Shown here in pieces: positions 1-10,573 of a stretch of 64,000 nt of DNA. This DNA is from Ctenosaura bakeri (Eukaryota > Chordata > Lepidosauria > Squamata > Iguanidae). The first letter of the stretch is position 1. Each line of letters begins with the position of its first letter. A model generated the notes under the pieces. That model had not been told where the DNA came from. It did no database searches and saw only the letters and a program-made list of their open reading frames with translations. Location of the stretch: positions 1 through 64,000 of the forward strand of contig CAOLHI010002136.1 of the NCBI GenBank assembly GCA_948474755.1, in the 5' to 3' direction. The translations under genes were made by a program, and so were the position numbers.

Positions 1-789
1 GAATTGGTAGACCAGGGATGAGCAAAATCTCATATCTCTCAGCATTTGATATGCTGGCTATGGTTGGCAGGAACTGTAGTCCAACAACATCTAGAGAGCC
101 CTGTATTCCTCACCCTGAGGAAGACATTGCAGGACAGACAGACAGTATGTGGCTGTGTACGTATGTACCCCTCATCCTGATGGTATCATTCACTTTGCCC
201 ATGTAGCTTACAGTCTCTATTGCAGGACTAGGCAATTTGTGGCATTTTAGATACTCTTGGACTGTAACCCCCCATCTTCTTTCAGCATTAGTTATGTTAG
301 CTAGGGCAAATGAGAATATCGGTGCGAAGACTCCTGGAGGCAAATACCATTCCAAACCTATTCTGTTGAATAATTACAGAAATTGCAAAAAAATCATAAT
401 ATGAAAATGCAAACACATTATTTTCAAACAGTAAATGAAAAGTGTGTCTCTCTACCACACTTACATTTTTGAAAACATCTGTGTCTAGAGAAAACATCTA
501 TTATCTCTCTAGTTGGATAATATGGAAATATATATCTCAGTTGATGAAATATGGTGTGAATCACTTATTCTGTCTGTTACATTATATTAACTGCTGCAAC
601 TTAGCTATTTTTTCATCATTTCCTCCCTCGAGAATTCAGAGCATCTTATATCCCATCTTGCATCTTTTATACCAAATTACATAGAGAGAATTTAAATAAT
701 CTTAACTTTATAAAGCATAATGTTCGTATAAAGCAAAAAAAAATGTGTTTGTGTGTGTGTTTTGACTGCTTTAACAAAGTTGAAGACTT
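1..789. other. unannotated AT-rich sequence
   Basis: No gene, RNA or recognisable repeat was found here. Reading frames on both strands are short (under about 80 codons), overlap one another and show no domain or splice context. A short GT-rich tract lies near 750-762, just before the BovB fragment. Confidence 0.5.
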
Positions 790-1411
790 CTACCATATAT
801 GGACTGAGAAATGCTAGATGTTCAGTCTGGGTTCAGGAAAGATAGAGCACTATGGATCATATTGCAAATGTACATTGGATAATAGAGTATACCAAAGCAT
901 TTAAAAAAAAAATAAGCCTGTGTTTCATAGCTTATAGCAAAGCCTTTGATTGCGTAGATCATGAGAAACTATGGATCACTCTTAAAGAAATGGGTGTGAC
1001 ACAACATTTGATTGTCCTGACGTGTAACCTCTGTGCAGGACTCCTTCAAGATGTGGTGCTGGAGAAGAGTTCTGTGGATACCCCTGAGTACTAAAAAAGA
1101 CAAACAAATGGATCCCAGAGCAAATAAGCTTGAACTCTCCCTGGAAGCTAAGATGACTAAACTGAGGCTGATGTACTTTGGCTGTATCATGAGAAGACAT
1201 GACTCCCTAGAAAAGACAGTGATGCTTGGTAAAGTAAAAGGCTGGAAGAAAAGAGGAAGGCCACGTTACAGATGGATTATCTCAAGGAAGACAAGTCCCT
1301 GAACCTGCAACACCTGAGCAAGGCAGCTGAGGATAGAGTGACTTGGAAGTCTTTCATCCATAGGGACACCATAAGTCAAGATTGACTTGATGGCAGTTAA
1401 AAGCAACAGCA
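790..1411 (+). mobile_element. BovB (RTE-clade) LINE, 5'-truncated and internally deleted
   Basis: This is a relic of an RTE/BovB non-LTR retrotransposon, whose single long protein carries endonuclease and reverse transcriptase. The first part (852-1094) reads like the RT region: DHIANV, then KAFDCVDHEKLW, which contains the RT motif A aspartate. The second part (1033-1302, another frame) reads like the BovB C-terminus: DSFKMWCWRRVL, then YFGCIMRRHDSLEKT and GRPRYRW. RT motif C and everything between these parts are missing, so a large internal deletion and a frame change fall near 1035-1045. The 3' end (about 1365-1410) has the CATAAGTCAAGATTGACTTGATGGCA-type tail that Sauria SINEs share with BovB. 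It is not autonomous. Confidence 0.88.
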
Positions 1412-1677
1412 CTTGAAGTTCAGTAATGCTTTCTTTGGGACACTTGCCCACATTTCTGCAACTCTTCTAATTCTCTAAATACATTTTATGCAATTTTTTT
1501 TCTATTCGTGTGATTTTTCTGATTTGTTCTGTTTCTTGGGGGTAACTGCAGTTCTCTGTTTATTACAAGAAACCACATTCTTACTTATGCTTCAGAAGTA
1601 TAAAAAGGGAAAACTGATTAGTCTAGGCAGCTGATTATTTAAAGATACTGTGTAGTGCTGCTAAGTTAGTGATCAGT

Positions 1678-1876
1678 GGCCATTTCCACACTACGCTATT
1701 ATAGTGCTATTATTCTACTTTTAACATCCTGTGGAATTCTGGGGTTTGTAGTTTCCTGAGGCCAAAGAGCTCTCTGGCTGAGAATTCTAAATGCCCCTCC
1801 CTAAACTACAAACCCCAGGATTCCATGGGAGGTTGAAAGTGGAATAATAGGATTATAGCAATGTAGTGTGGAAATT
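1678..1876. mobile_element. short palindromic MITE, GGCCATTTCC-TIR family
   Basis: A foldback element: the left arm (GGCCATTTCCACACTACGC, then TATAGTGCTATTATTC) is the imperfect reverse complement of the right arm (GGAATAATAGGATTATAGCA, then TGTAGTGTGGAAAT). The middle contains TTCTGGGGTTTGTAGTTT on one side and AAACTACAAACCCCAGGATT on the other. The right end is degraded (GGAAATTG) and no clear target duplication is visible. No coding capacity. Confidence 0.85.
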
Positions 1877-2875
1877 GTTTGATTGTTTCATATACATGTT
1901 GTATGTGTGCGTTTGTGTGTGTGCATGCAAACATATTGTATGACACACTCTCATCTTAATTGTGTAATTCCACTGTTTTGGAGCTAAGCCAACCCTCTTT
2001 CTTCTACTCCAGAGAGTTTGGGAAGGAATCCTGCAATATCTCTCCTTTAGGAATGAGGGAAGGAGGAGTGGAATCTGTGACTTTCCAAATGTTTCTGGGC
2101 TAGATCCTCCCTAGATCCTGGACGTCAGCCATCCTGGTATGATGTGCATGGAAGTCCTACATTTGGGTCTCTGCTGCTACAGAATCATTGCTTTGGGCAT
2201 TCTTCTTTCCTAAAGAGGCACACTGAAAATTTACACAGAAACATGGGTGGCTGTGGGAGTGGGTAGTGATGGTTCTTCCAACGCATTCATTTTTGGATAG
2301 AGGTATGAAATATGCCTCCAGCTTAAAGTCAGAGAAAACAAATGTGCCTTAACTATCAGAAGTGTGGAAATCACTGCTCTGTTTGATAGAAGAAAAATGA
2401 TTGAATTATATTTGTCTTACAATCCCACTCCTCCATTTCTGTATGTAACCAGCCTTTTAAAGCAAAGGAGTTTTTTTATTTTTTATTTTTAAAGAACACT
2501 TTAATGTTGGTGTTAAGAGAGCAAAGACAGAATTTCAGTGGAACAGCCCCAGTGGGTATATATCAACGTATATCTTGGCCATGAAAACGAGACAGAGAGT
2601 CTCTCCTGTATTCCAGCCTTTAATTTTTAATTACTATGCCACATATTACAACACAACGATATGCCAGCATAAGCATTTCAAAGGTTTGTTTCCAGGGGAT
2701 ATAAGATTTTAGCATTTAATTTGAACATATGCTGTGATATATAAATGCATGTAGTGAAAATTATACATGTGGGTGAAGTAATGTTTTATTCCTGCAGGAA
2801 CAGTTTTATTCTGAAGCACTGAGACAACATTTTGAAAAACGCAATAGTTTGGCATGCTTATGGATTGTTATGAAA
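1877..2875. other. no gene seen; GT-rich tract
   Basis: AT-rich single-copy-like sequence with a (GT)-rich tract near 1905-1923. I see no coding region, RNA gene or repeat that I can name. Confidence 0.5.
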
Positions 2876-3068
2876 GCCAGAGTGGTATAGTGGTTTGACT
2901 GTTGGGATTATGACCCTGGAGACCAGGGTTAGATTCCCCGCTTGACCATGGAAACATACCAGGGGACCTTGGGTGAGTCACACACTCTCAGCTCCAGAGA
3001 ACTCTGTGATAGGTTCATGTTAGGGTCACCATAAGTTGGAAATTACTTGAAGACACACAATAACAATA
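2876..3068 (+). mobile_element. Sauria-type SINE
   Basis: A near full-length tRNA-derived SINE. The head GCCAGAGTGGTATAGTGGTT contains a pol III A-box-like segment, and GGTTAGATTCC near 2928 is the B-box-like segment. The body carries CCATGGAAAC, CCTTGGGTGAGTCACACACT and AACTCTGTGATAGGTTC. The BovB-like tail CACCATAAGTTGGAAATTACTTGAAG ends in ACACACAATAACAAT. Compared with better copies in this window the body lacks the AGGAAGGCAA segment. Confidence 0.92.
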
Positions 3069-3759
3069 GATTGCTTTCCTCAATGGATATGTTTTTATGC
3101 TTCTTTTAAACCAGGCTACATTTATAAAAATCAGCATATTGAAAGTAGTATGAATCAGAAAAGATCAAATTTATTATGAATCAAAATAAATTTCTCTTGG
3201 ATTAGAAAAAGCCCTGTAGCATTGCTTAATACCCATAAAAATGTACAGTAAGCATTGCTAAAAAATGTAAAGCTGGTGGTCTCTCACTGGTGGTTTTTAA
3301 AGCTGTTTGGAGACTTGGAAAGCACACAGAGGGAGGATTATAAAACAATTCAGTTGGAACAGGGCATGGCTGGTGAAATGAGGTAACGAGTCAGCCCTTT
3401 CCCTACCAGCACATACTGTAGGGTAGCCAATGCCCTTCGGTATTCAGAGCAGCCTATGTGCTCTGTTCTCTCTGAGGAAAAGCTCTGATACAGGGCCAGT
3501 GACCATCATCAAGAAGGTGCCATTAAACACAGACACACATTGCAAACTGCCATAGATTAGGTAGGTTAATTTCAAACAGAGTGCAATTACGGTAAGTTGA
3601 GGAAGTGGGTTTAACATGTAGAGGAAGAGAATCTGAGGACAAATGATGTATTAACCATCTCTGTGATACCAATGAATAGCAGTAAGCAAGCACTGTTAAT
3701 ATTTGCTTGGCACTCCAAAGACAAAGTCACTTATATTTACTCAAAACTTGGCACCACAC
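3069..3759. other. no gene seen
   Basis: AT-rich sequence between a SINE and an L2 copy. No supportable coding region or repeat was identified. Confidence 0.5.
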
Positions 3760-5223
3760 TTATCACAGTGTTTGGGGGGTGTATCCAGTGTTCCATATAG
3801 TCAACTTTCATGGGACCATTTTCAGTTGCTGAAACCTGATGAAGTGGTCAAGACACTTGGATCAGTTCATACCATCACATGTAGGTTTGGCACTTGCCCA
3901 TTGTGGCTGATTAGATCCAGCAGAAGCAGATTGATTGGGTAGGTCCAAGTGGTGGAAAATTCCTCACTGTGTGGGAGGTGGTTGCTGCCTTGAAGAGGCT
4001 GTAGTGCAACTTCTCTTGAAGAGGATCCCCCTGGAGCCAAAGTTGTATGAGAATTACTGTCCTGCCATCAATATTTACTTCTGGGGCAAAGTGCTTGAAT
4101 GTGTGATGACTGGGCAACTTTAGATGTTCTTGGAAGAAACTGATTATTTGGACAAATACTAGTCTGGTTCAGGCTAGAGCATGGTACAAAGTGGCACTAT
4201 GTTATGGTGGTTCCACCCTTATCTACAGGACCCGTTCCAGAGACTGGCACTGGAAGTGTCCTGTTCAGTGCAATGTCAATTAAGCCGTGGTGTGCTGTGG
4301 GGTTCTAGCTTGTCTCTCATGCTGTTCAATATCCATATGAAGGCTATTGGGAGATGTCATTATGAATTTTGAGATTGGGTGCCATCAGAATGCTCATGAT
4401 ACTCAGCTGTACTGCTCCTTGTTGTGCAGGTCACCTCTGGTTTTGCAAGTGCTGAACCTTTGACTGGCTGCTGTAATGAGCTGGAGGAGGGCCAGTACAC
4501 TGAAGCAGAATCTGGATAAGATGGAGGGTCTCTGATTGTTGGTTTTCAGGTACAGTAACTGAGGAATCTACCTGTTCTGGAGGGGTTGTACTTCCCCTGA
4601 ACAGTACTCTTGGGAGTGCACTTAGACCTGTCTTTGTTGTTGGATGCCCCAGGTAGACCCAGGTGGCTCTGACTTCTTGGATATAGTTTTGACTGGTCTA
4701 CCACCTATGGCCTTTCCTGAACAGGATACCTTAACCACAGTAGTTTCTGCACTGCTAACTTCCCAATTAGATTACTGCAATGCACTCTATGAGGGACTGC
4801 CCATGAAGACGACTTGGAAATAGCAGCTAGTTCAAAATGTAGCAGCTAGACTGCTGATCAGAACACCCTGCAGAACTCATCTAACATCAGTTTCAAACGA
4901 ATTACATTGGCTGCCAATATTCCTCTGGTCTGAATTCAAGGTGCTAGCAATGATGTGCAAAGCCCTAAATGGCTTGGGATTTTAGTACATGAAGGAATGC
5001 TTCTCTGGGTATCTACCCATCCAAGAACTGAGGTCTGCTGGAGGAACCTCTTCCCTCAGTCAGTGTAATACCCTGTGGGAGGCTGTGGGAGAGTGCCTCC
5101 CCTGCTTAGTTATGGAATGCTCTCCTCTTAGATGCCGCATTGTTACCAAAGCTGCTGTTATTTGGGGCTTAATTTATTTTACACATATCCACACATGTGC
5201 GTGGTTTTAATTTGTTTTAATTT
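3760..5223 (+). mobile_element. L2-clade LINE, degraded ORF2 region
   Basis: A 5'-truncated L2-type non-LTR retrotransposon. Although it is broken into several frames, the order of similarity follows an L2 RT: a segment like 'YCPAINIYFWGKVLE' near 4050-4100, then 'SSLSLMLFNIHMKAIG' (4300-4350), then a region encoding the equivalent of YADDTQLY (near 4390-4415), then 'AARLLIRTPCRTHL' (near 4840-4890) and 'LHWLPIF' (near 4905-4925). The 3' part ends in TTTTAATTTGTTTTAATTT, directly joined to the truncated 5' LTR of the next element. No intact frame longer than about 80 codons remains. Confidence 0.82.
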
Positions 5224-5768
5224 GACAGAGAGCGGCCGTTAATGGTTTTACATTGACCTTTCCAAATCCTTTTGTCCAGCACTGAAACTCCTTTCGTTCT
5301 CACCTGGCTTGCCATTGCCGACAGGCACAAAACTCCCTATAAAAACCCCTCACTTTCGAACAGTCGTTGGATCACTTTGGACTGCCATCCCGCCTTGCCA
5401 CCGGTGGTCTAAGGGACTCCCCTCAGTGTCCCACGCTGAGCTTTCTTCCCCGGAACCCCTCTTCTCTCCAGGACTACGAGACAGGTTGTATTGCCTTCCC
5501 TTGCAAACCTCCGTTTCTCTTTCCAAGCTAGTTAGTTTATGTTCTTTCTTTCGTGCCTTTTTGCCTTTAATAAAGAATTGTATATTATTTGGAAAAACCT
5601 TGTCTAGCTACTCTCTGACCCGCCGCTGTATACATAGGGTTAAAGATCTCGCAACGTTACCCTGCCTCTTGCTAGTCAAACCAGTGTCTCAGCTAATTTT
5701 CCCCAATTTTGTATTTTAATTGGCAACCAGGGCACCCCTCGCGGGACCCCCAAATTCTCAGGGTAACA
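5224..5768 (+). repeat. 5' LTR, truncated and internally deleted
   Basis: It matches the 3' LTR from its position 10704 onward, so the first 130 bp are missing at the junction with the L2 copy. A further segment of about 0.17 kb, present in the 3' LTR at about 10736-10904, is absent (join near 5252). The TATA-like box CCCTATAAAAACCC is near 5335, and the polyadenylation signal AATAAA is near 5570. The LTR ends in GGGTAACA. Long frames inside it also occur in the 3' LTR only because the LTRs are duplicates. Confidence 0.9.
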
Positions 5769-5771
5769 GAG

Positions 5772-5789
5772 TGGTGGAGAATACGGGCA
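5772..5789 (+). other. candidate primer binding site
   Basis: TGGTGGAGAATACGGGCA starts three bases after the end of the 5' LTR. PBSs begin with TGG because they pair with the CCA end of a tRNA, and they sit at this distance. I could not match it confidently to a particular tRNA. Confidence 0.55.
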
Positions 5790-6616
5790 ACCCCGGTACC
5801 CCCAAACTGAGAAGGCATCGCGAACCTCCTCAGATCGGGCGGTACTGACCTAGGGAACAGTCAGAGAGTGGTTTTAGATCGCAGTCAGGCAGGACTGTGC
5901 ATGTGTTTCGTGTCTTTGTGTAGCTTAGTTCTATTTGGGTGGCAATCTGTACCCCTTCTTTCCGTCCTGGGAATTACCTCCCTTCTTGGGTCTATTGTGG
6001 GCTGGACTCTTTGTGTTTTAGGCCTAGCACTTAGGGAACAGTCTACACGCACCCAACACTCTAGCGGCAAGGCACACGCTCTTAGCACTTTAGGAAAGGA
6101 ACGGTCCAATTGGCACCCCCTTTCCCGTGAGGTTTTGTGAATTTTGGTTCTGTAGCGGAGAATTAGGGTAGGAAGCCTGACTTCTCCGTGTTGTGGGTAA
6201 GAATCCCAGTATAGTCTTTACGGGTAGGAATCCCGGTCCTGTAACTTGAGGGTAGGAATCCCTTTGAAACTTTTCGGGTAGGAATCCCGGTGTTGTGGGT
6301 AGGAATCCCACTTGGCTAGCTGACCAAGACGCGGTAGGAATCCCAGCTTGGTCTTGTAAGGGTTTAGTGGTTCAACCCGAGGTGTAGGAAGGCACCCCTC
6401 ACCCAGAAAACCAGTCAGGGACGGTTAGGGCTTTGGTTCTTTGCCCCTCTTCCCCCGCCGTTTGGCCGGACGGTGCCACGAGTTCCTCCTCGGAGTTGAG
6501 CTCATCTTCCCCCTTCTGCAGATGGGCAGATACCCCTGCAGAAGCCCCTTTAGGTCGGGAGTGGCCTCCCCATCCACCAACCAACCGTCCCCCTCAGGCA
6601 GTGGCTTGCCTTAGCA
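5790..6616 (+). other. LTR element leader (5' untranslated)
   Basis: An approximately 830-base leader between the primer binding site and the first gag ATG, unusually long for an LTR element. It contains the tandem GGGTAGGAATCCC array at 6166-6390 and several short frames with no domain. A packaging or translation-control role is plausible from position but is only inference. Confidence 0.6.
6166..6390 (+). repeat. dispersed tandem motif GGGTAGGAATCCC in leader
   Basis: The 13-mer GGGTAGGAATCCC is exact at 6222, 6250, 6276 and 6297. Near-matches start at 6166 (GGGTAGGAAGCC), 6195 (GGGTAAGAATCCC), 6332 (CGGTAGGAATCCC) and 6381 (GGTGTAGGAA). Spacing is about 20-35 bases. Each exact copy can form a short GGG/CCC stem with a 7-base loop. 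The copies around 6297 and 6332 are flanked by CTTGGC...GACCAAG and CCAGCTTGG-type complementarity. Confidence 0.85.
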
Positions 6617-8435
6617 ATGGCTAAGGAGGGCTCTAGTGAAATGGTAGTAAAGGACCTCATGCGTGAGGAGGAGGTCCATGGAAAACTAGAAAAGTGGGTT
6701 TTGAGTAAAGGAAAATGCCCCTGGAAGGACACAGTCTTCCAGACGGCAGATCCCTTTGCTGCCCTCAGAGAAGTGTATACCCTGGCGCGTAAGTCCCGGA
6801 ATCCGTTTGGTCCAGCGAAGGACTCGCTGGCCTCTTGGGGACTGTGGCTTGCAGCCAGAGATGCTAGTGCAGCCTTAGTTGAGACCTGGGCCAAACTAGC
6901 AGCAGTAGAGCAGGAAAACATCCGGCTTCAAGCCGAAGTCGAGGCTCTGCAGGCGGACAAGGTAACTTTCACCTCCGTCGCGCAGTCCTCGGCGCAGAAA
7001 CTCAGCGATCTCACCCTGGTCGCCCAGACTTGGGAGGAGAAAACTCGTGCCTTAGAGGCTGAGCTGGATCAGGCCCGAGCTGCAGCGAGGTATATGGTAG
7101 GGCAAGTCAAAGAGCAGCAAGAGGCTGTCAGCCATGTGGCTTGCCATAAGCGAATTGCCACCTTGGAAGGGCAGCTCCAGACCCGTAAAGCCCTCATCTC
7201 GGCCATCTGTCCGGAGTTGCTCCCTTCGTTCACCCCCAAGCTGTCCCAGGAACCTGAGTTCCTCCCGGAGGAAGCTCTAGGTCCACCTCCCCTTAACCCA
7301 GACTGGGACACCTCTGAGGCCCCAGTCCAGCCCGTAGAAACTCGGGCCATGAAGAAAAAGACAGTCCAGATAGGAGACGGTGACTCCAGGGGACCCGAGG
7401 TCGAGGAGACTCAGGTCACCAAGACCAGAATCCCCTGGAGAGCCATGGAAGCAAAGGCCATTGCAGAACAGCTAGGCCCCCTCAATCGGTCCACCGGCAT
7501 CATGTGGCTGAACGTGGTGATTAACTCTCACCTGACAGCCAATGGCCAGGACCTAATGCAGCTAGCCCGTCTGTGCATGTCCCCAGCCGAACTCCCTGCC
7601 CTGGAATCCGCCATAGCAGCTTGAAACTTGGTTACCCTCGAGGCGCACGATTGGATCAGGGAAGTGATTCGGATTCTTTGGCCCGGATAGAGTGCTAGTG
7701 TGCTTTATGTCATGGAGCAGCAGGGTCCTCGTGAGAACCTTGAGGCTTACGTGGCTAGAAAGCAGTTACTGACGATTCTGGCCAAGAAGGTCTGCCTAAC
7801 GAACCGTGGGCACAACTTTGACTCTGTGGAGTTCAAGACCCTGTTATATGGGGGATTGAATCATGAGACAAAGATGGCCGTGGGTCTGGTGGATCCGGCC
7901 ACCACCACCTGGGAGGAATTTGGGAGCAACCTCCGCAGGGTTGCTGACCTGTTGTGGCACCCTTAGACCTCCCTCCAAAGCCCAGAAAAAGGACCCCGGG
8001 AATTGGGAACCCATAGCTGAAGTTACTTACTCCAACTATGGACCCCATTCCCAACATAGGAAGTCCGCGCCGACTTCCATCCCCAAGGGGAATTGGAATT
8101 CGCACCCGGCTCCCCGGCAAGACAGGCAGTGGCAGGGAAGAGATTCCCATAGTCAGCCTGCTGCCCCCAGACAGTCCTTTGAGTCCGGTCCTCCCAAGGG
8201 AACCCCGGACACACAGGATCCCATGGCCCCAACGTCCCCCTCAGTTAGGTCCAAAATATGGAATTTGCTACATCGATGTGGGCTGAACATGTCCCAATTC
8301 GACGGGAGACCCATGAGCGAGCTCATTGATGCCCTTGAAAGGCACTTACTGTGGGGAAATAGCCAGCCCGTGAGTGCAGTGACCAACAGTCCTCCTCCAG
8401 CTGGATATTGCCCTGACTTGGAGCTCTCAGAATAG
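6617..8435 (+). pseudogene. gag-like gene, broken by two stops and a frameshift
   Basis: The opening frame (6617-7624, 335 codons) begins MAKEGSSEMVVKDLMREEEV. A heptad-rich, Ala/Glu/Gln-rich stretch at about residues 90-195 looks like a coiled coil, followed by a Pro-rich linker and charged residues to about 285. The frame is closed by TGA at 7622 and TAG near 7685. The same frame then resumes (to 7966) with a segment like the C-terminal half of a retroelement capsid (LEAYVARKQ, then TLLYGGLN, then TWEEFGSNLRRVADL). After the stop at 7964 the continuation is in another frame (about 7967-8435) and is Pro/Ser/Gln-rich. No CCHC zinc knuckle was seen. Gag would form the particle and bind the element RNA, but this copy cannot make it intact. 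Confidence 0.75.
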
Positions 8436-8619
8436 GGATGCTGAAAGTTTCCTCCTAGTGTTGTGGCCAAATTGCGGCCATGCCACAAGGGAAAACGTAA
8501 GGTGCAGGCAGGCACCGAGACCAAGGGGGGAGATCTCCTGCCTCCCCGATAGTGGAACCCAGTGCGGCACCGAGTGTGCTGCACTCCAAACCGGTTAGTC
8601 GCTGCGAACCTGCGCCCGG

Positions 8620-9279
8620 ATGTGTGCAGTCCTCTGGATACGGTGGGGGGGTCACCTGGCACTAACCTGGAAGGACATTCCCTGGCCCCTGGAGATGTTT
8701 TGTTGTAGGTTTTTGTCTTGGGGGAGCTGTGCCGAAAGCGATGGCCTTTTGGACATCATTCTCCCATGGAGCCGCGAGACAATTCCCTGCAACCGGAGCA
8801 TGCTCCCACGGCCATTAGATCAGGTAGTTCCGGCTGTGCAATGCGGCGCCACCATTGAGGTCCCCCTTACAGTCCCATTAGTCCTGGGACAGACAGTGTG
8901 CTCATACGAGGAGGCAATCGTGGCTACTGCCAGCCCCTCCGTTTGGCTGTTTTTCCGCCGCTTTGCCTTTAAGGGCCCTGGCGGCACCCTGATTGTGACT
9001 TTGTTAATGGTTAGCTGTGGCAGGGTGGTCTATAGCCTCCTGACAACCGCCGTCCTACCCAGCAAGGCTGTTGGTTATGAGGTCCATGGGCACAACCCAG
9101 GCCTCCACTCTGGATTGTCGAAGAGGGTCTCCAGCAAGGAGTGGGTGTTGCTGCTCTTGCCCGTAATTCTGGGGCACACCTACTGTCGCGATTGGAGGGA
9201 TGGAAGGGTCAGCCGGTTGATCCCACCTCTGTGGCAACCCCAGAGCCGGAAGATCCCGGTGCCCAGTGACCCAACGTGA
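8620..9279 (+). pseudogene. possible retropepsin-like remnant
   Basis: A 219-codon frame downstream of gag. Its residues 30-110 have the general order seen in Ty3/gypsy aspartic proteases: a hydrophobic-WGSCAES block where D-S/T-G-A would be expected, then IPCNRS, DQVVPAVQ, VPLTVPLVLG, and an EEAI..TASPS segment. The catalytic Asp-Ser/Thr-Gly triplet is not intact, so it would be inactive. After about residue 115 I recognise nothing. The frame could be fortuitous, and the assignment leans on its position after gag. Confidence 0.35.
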
Positions 9280-10563
9280 GCTCTTTAAATTGCCAGGCTC
9301 CCTTGACTTGCAAAGGAGTACCAGCCATTAATTTGTCGGAGACGTTTGTCTCCATCTACGAGGTGTTTGACAATGGTTGAACGTCTCCTGCCTGCATGGA
9401 GCGGAGGTGGAGTGGCGAACCCCTCCCAGGCTCCAGGTATTTGGAAATAGTTCCGCCTATAGTTTGGTAGTTGCTTTAGTTATAGTGTTAGATTGTTAAG
9501 TCTGTCTACTTGAACCAACCTCCCGTCGGGCTCGTTTCCAGTCATTTACATTTAATTTCCGCCTTGACTATAACTTGTGTCAGTTCTTTCCACTCAAAGC
9601 AATAGGTTGACGGTTCCGGTGCCCGAGACCAGCCTGGACTCGCCCACACCCCCTGGGTGCCGTGGGGTGTGTGTGTCCAGCCCAAGACGACCTTCCATTC
9701 CTGTTGTCACAGTTGGAGATCCAGTGCCAGTCACTCCCCAACGTACCTTGCCAGATGCCAGCCGTTCTCATCAATTTGCCGCTTCCACTGCCCGGACTTA
9801 CCATCTACCACCCCCACAAGCTTCCTGCAAAGCTAGCAAGCCTGGGCTAGCTCATCTCAAGACTATTTGGTTGCAGTCCTGTTCTGCCTGCATCTCTGCT
9901 CCAGTTGAACTCTTCTCAGTTTGCCCGCATTGGCGGACCTCATTGAAACTTTTGAACTCTTTGCTTGCATCCCAATTTCTGAACTTTTTCGTATCGAGGG
10001 AGGTTGCCTGGATATTTGCGTCTTTCCTCCCCCAAACCAGGACTTATGTCTCCATTCACCAAATAGAACTGTATTGGAACTTTACTATTGCTTTGCCTGT
10101 GTGGCGTTCTGCCCGCTTCTCACCGGACTAGTGATATTAAGTCATGCCTGCTTCTTCGCCAGACATGGCTTCTCATGCCCGCATTGGCTCCAGACCAGCT
10201 TTCTTGCTCACAATGCCTCCAACGCAAGTCTGTTATGTTTTTGCAATACTGTTGATTTCATTACTGCATTGCCATCATTGTATCAGTTATGATTCATTGT
10301 GTACCACTCTCTGTTACAGTCTCTGTGAAATTGCCATTTTGCCATCTTGCCATGTTGGCATTCCTGTTATGTTTGTAAATATGTAGTTAGGTTTAGGATA
10401 TTGATAGTTAGGGAACATTTTATTAGCTAGTAATGTTGATAAATCGTCATTGCTGTGAATTGTTGTGACCCTGGCAAAGTAGTCCTGAATTCGGCTCCAA
10501 ATTGGTTGTTATTGTTCAAATTGGAAAAATGTGTGCTATTGACCCCAACACCGCCCATTTTTC
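9280..10563 (+). other. internal region of LTR element lacking pol motifs
   Basis: I searched the forward frames here for RT motifs (Y/F-x-D-D), RNase H, the HHCC zinc finger and the D,D-35-E integrase core and saw none. The segment is pyrimidine-rich around 9640-10250 and includes a 184-codon frame (9577-10131) without a domain. It is best read as untranslated sequence left after loss of pol, or the native 3' region of a non-autonomous element. Confidence 0.6.
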
Positions 10564-10571
10564 AGGGGGGG
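10564..10571 (+). other. polypurine tract
   Basis: AGGGGGGG ends two bases before the 3' LTR start (TGTTAC at 10574), the usual place of the plus-strand primer. Confidence 0.7.
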
Positions 10572-10573
10572 CT

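Noticed and set aside
2876..2945. tRNA gene with A and B box
   Set aside because: It is the head of a SINE with body and BovB-like tail, and the cloverleaf is not maintained.
5309..5719. 136-codon frame that recurs at 10841-11371 with near-identical sequence
   Set aside because: Both frames lie in the two LTRs of one element. They agree because LTRs are copies, and there is no domain.
6166..6390. CRISPR-like array
   Set aside because: The repeats are only 13 bases with uneven spacers, in a retroelement leader in a vertebrate genome.
9577..10131. 184-codon frame as env or pol remnant
   Set aside because: No signal peptide, membrane segment or catalytic motif, and pyrimidine-rich composition explains the open frame.
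10564..10571. G-run as G-quadruplex
   Set aside because: A single run of seven Gs next to the LTR is better explained as the polypurine tract.
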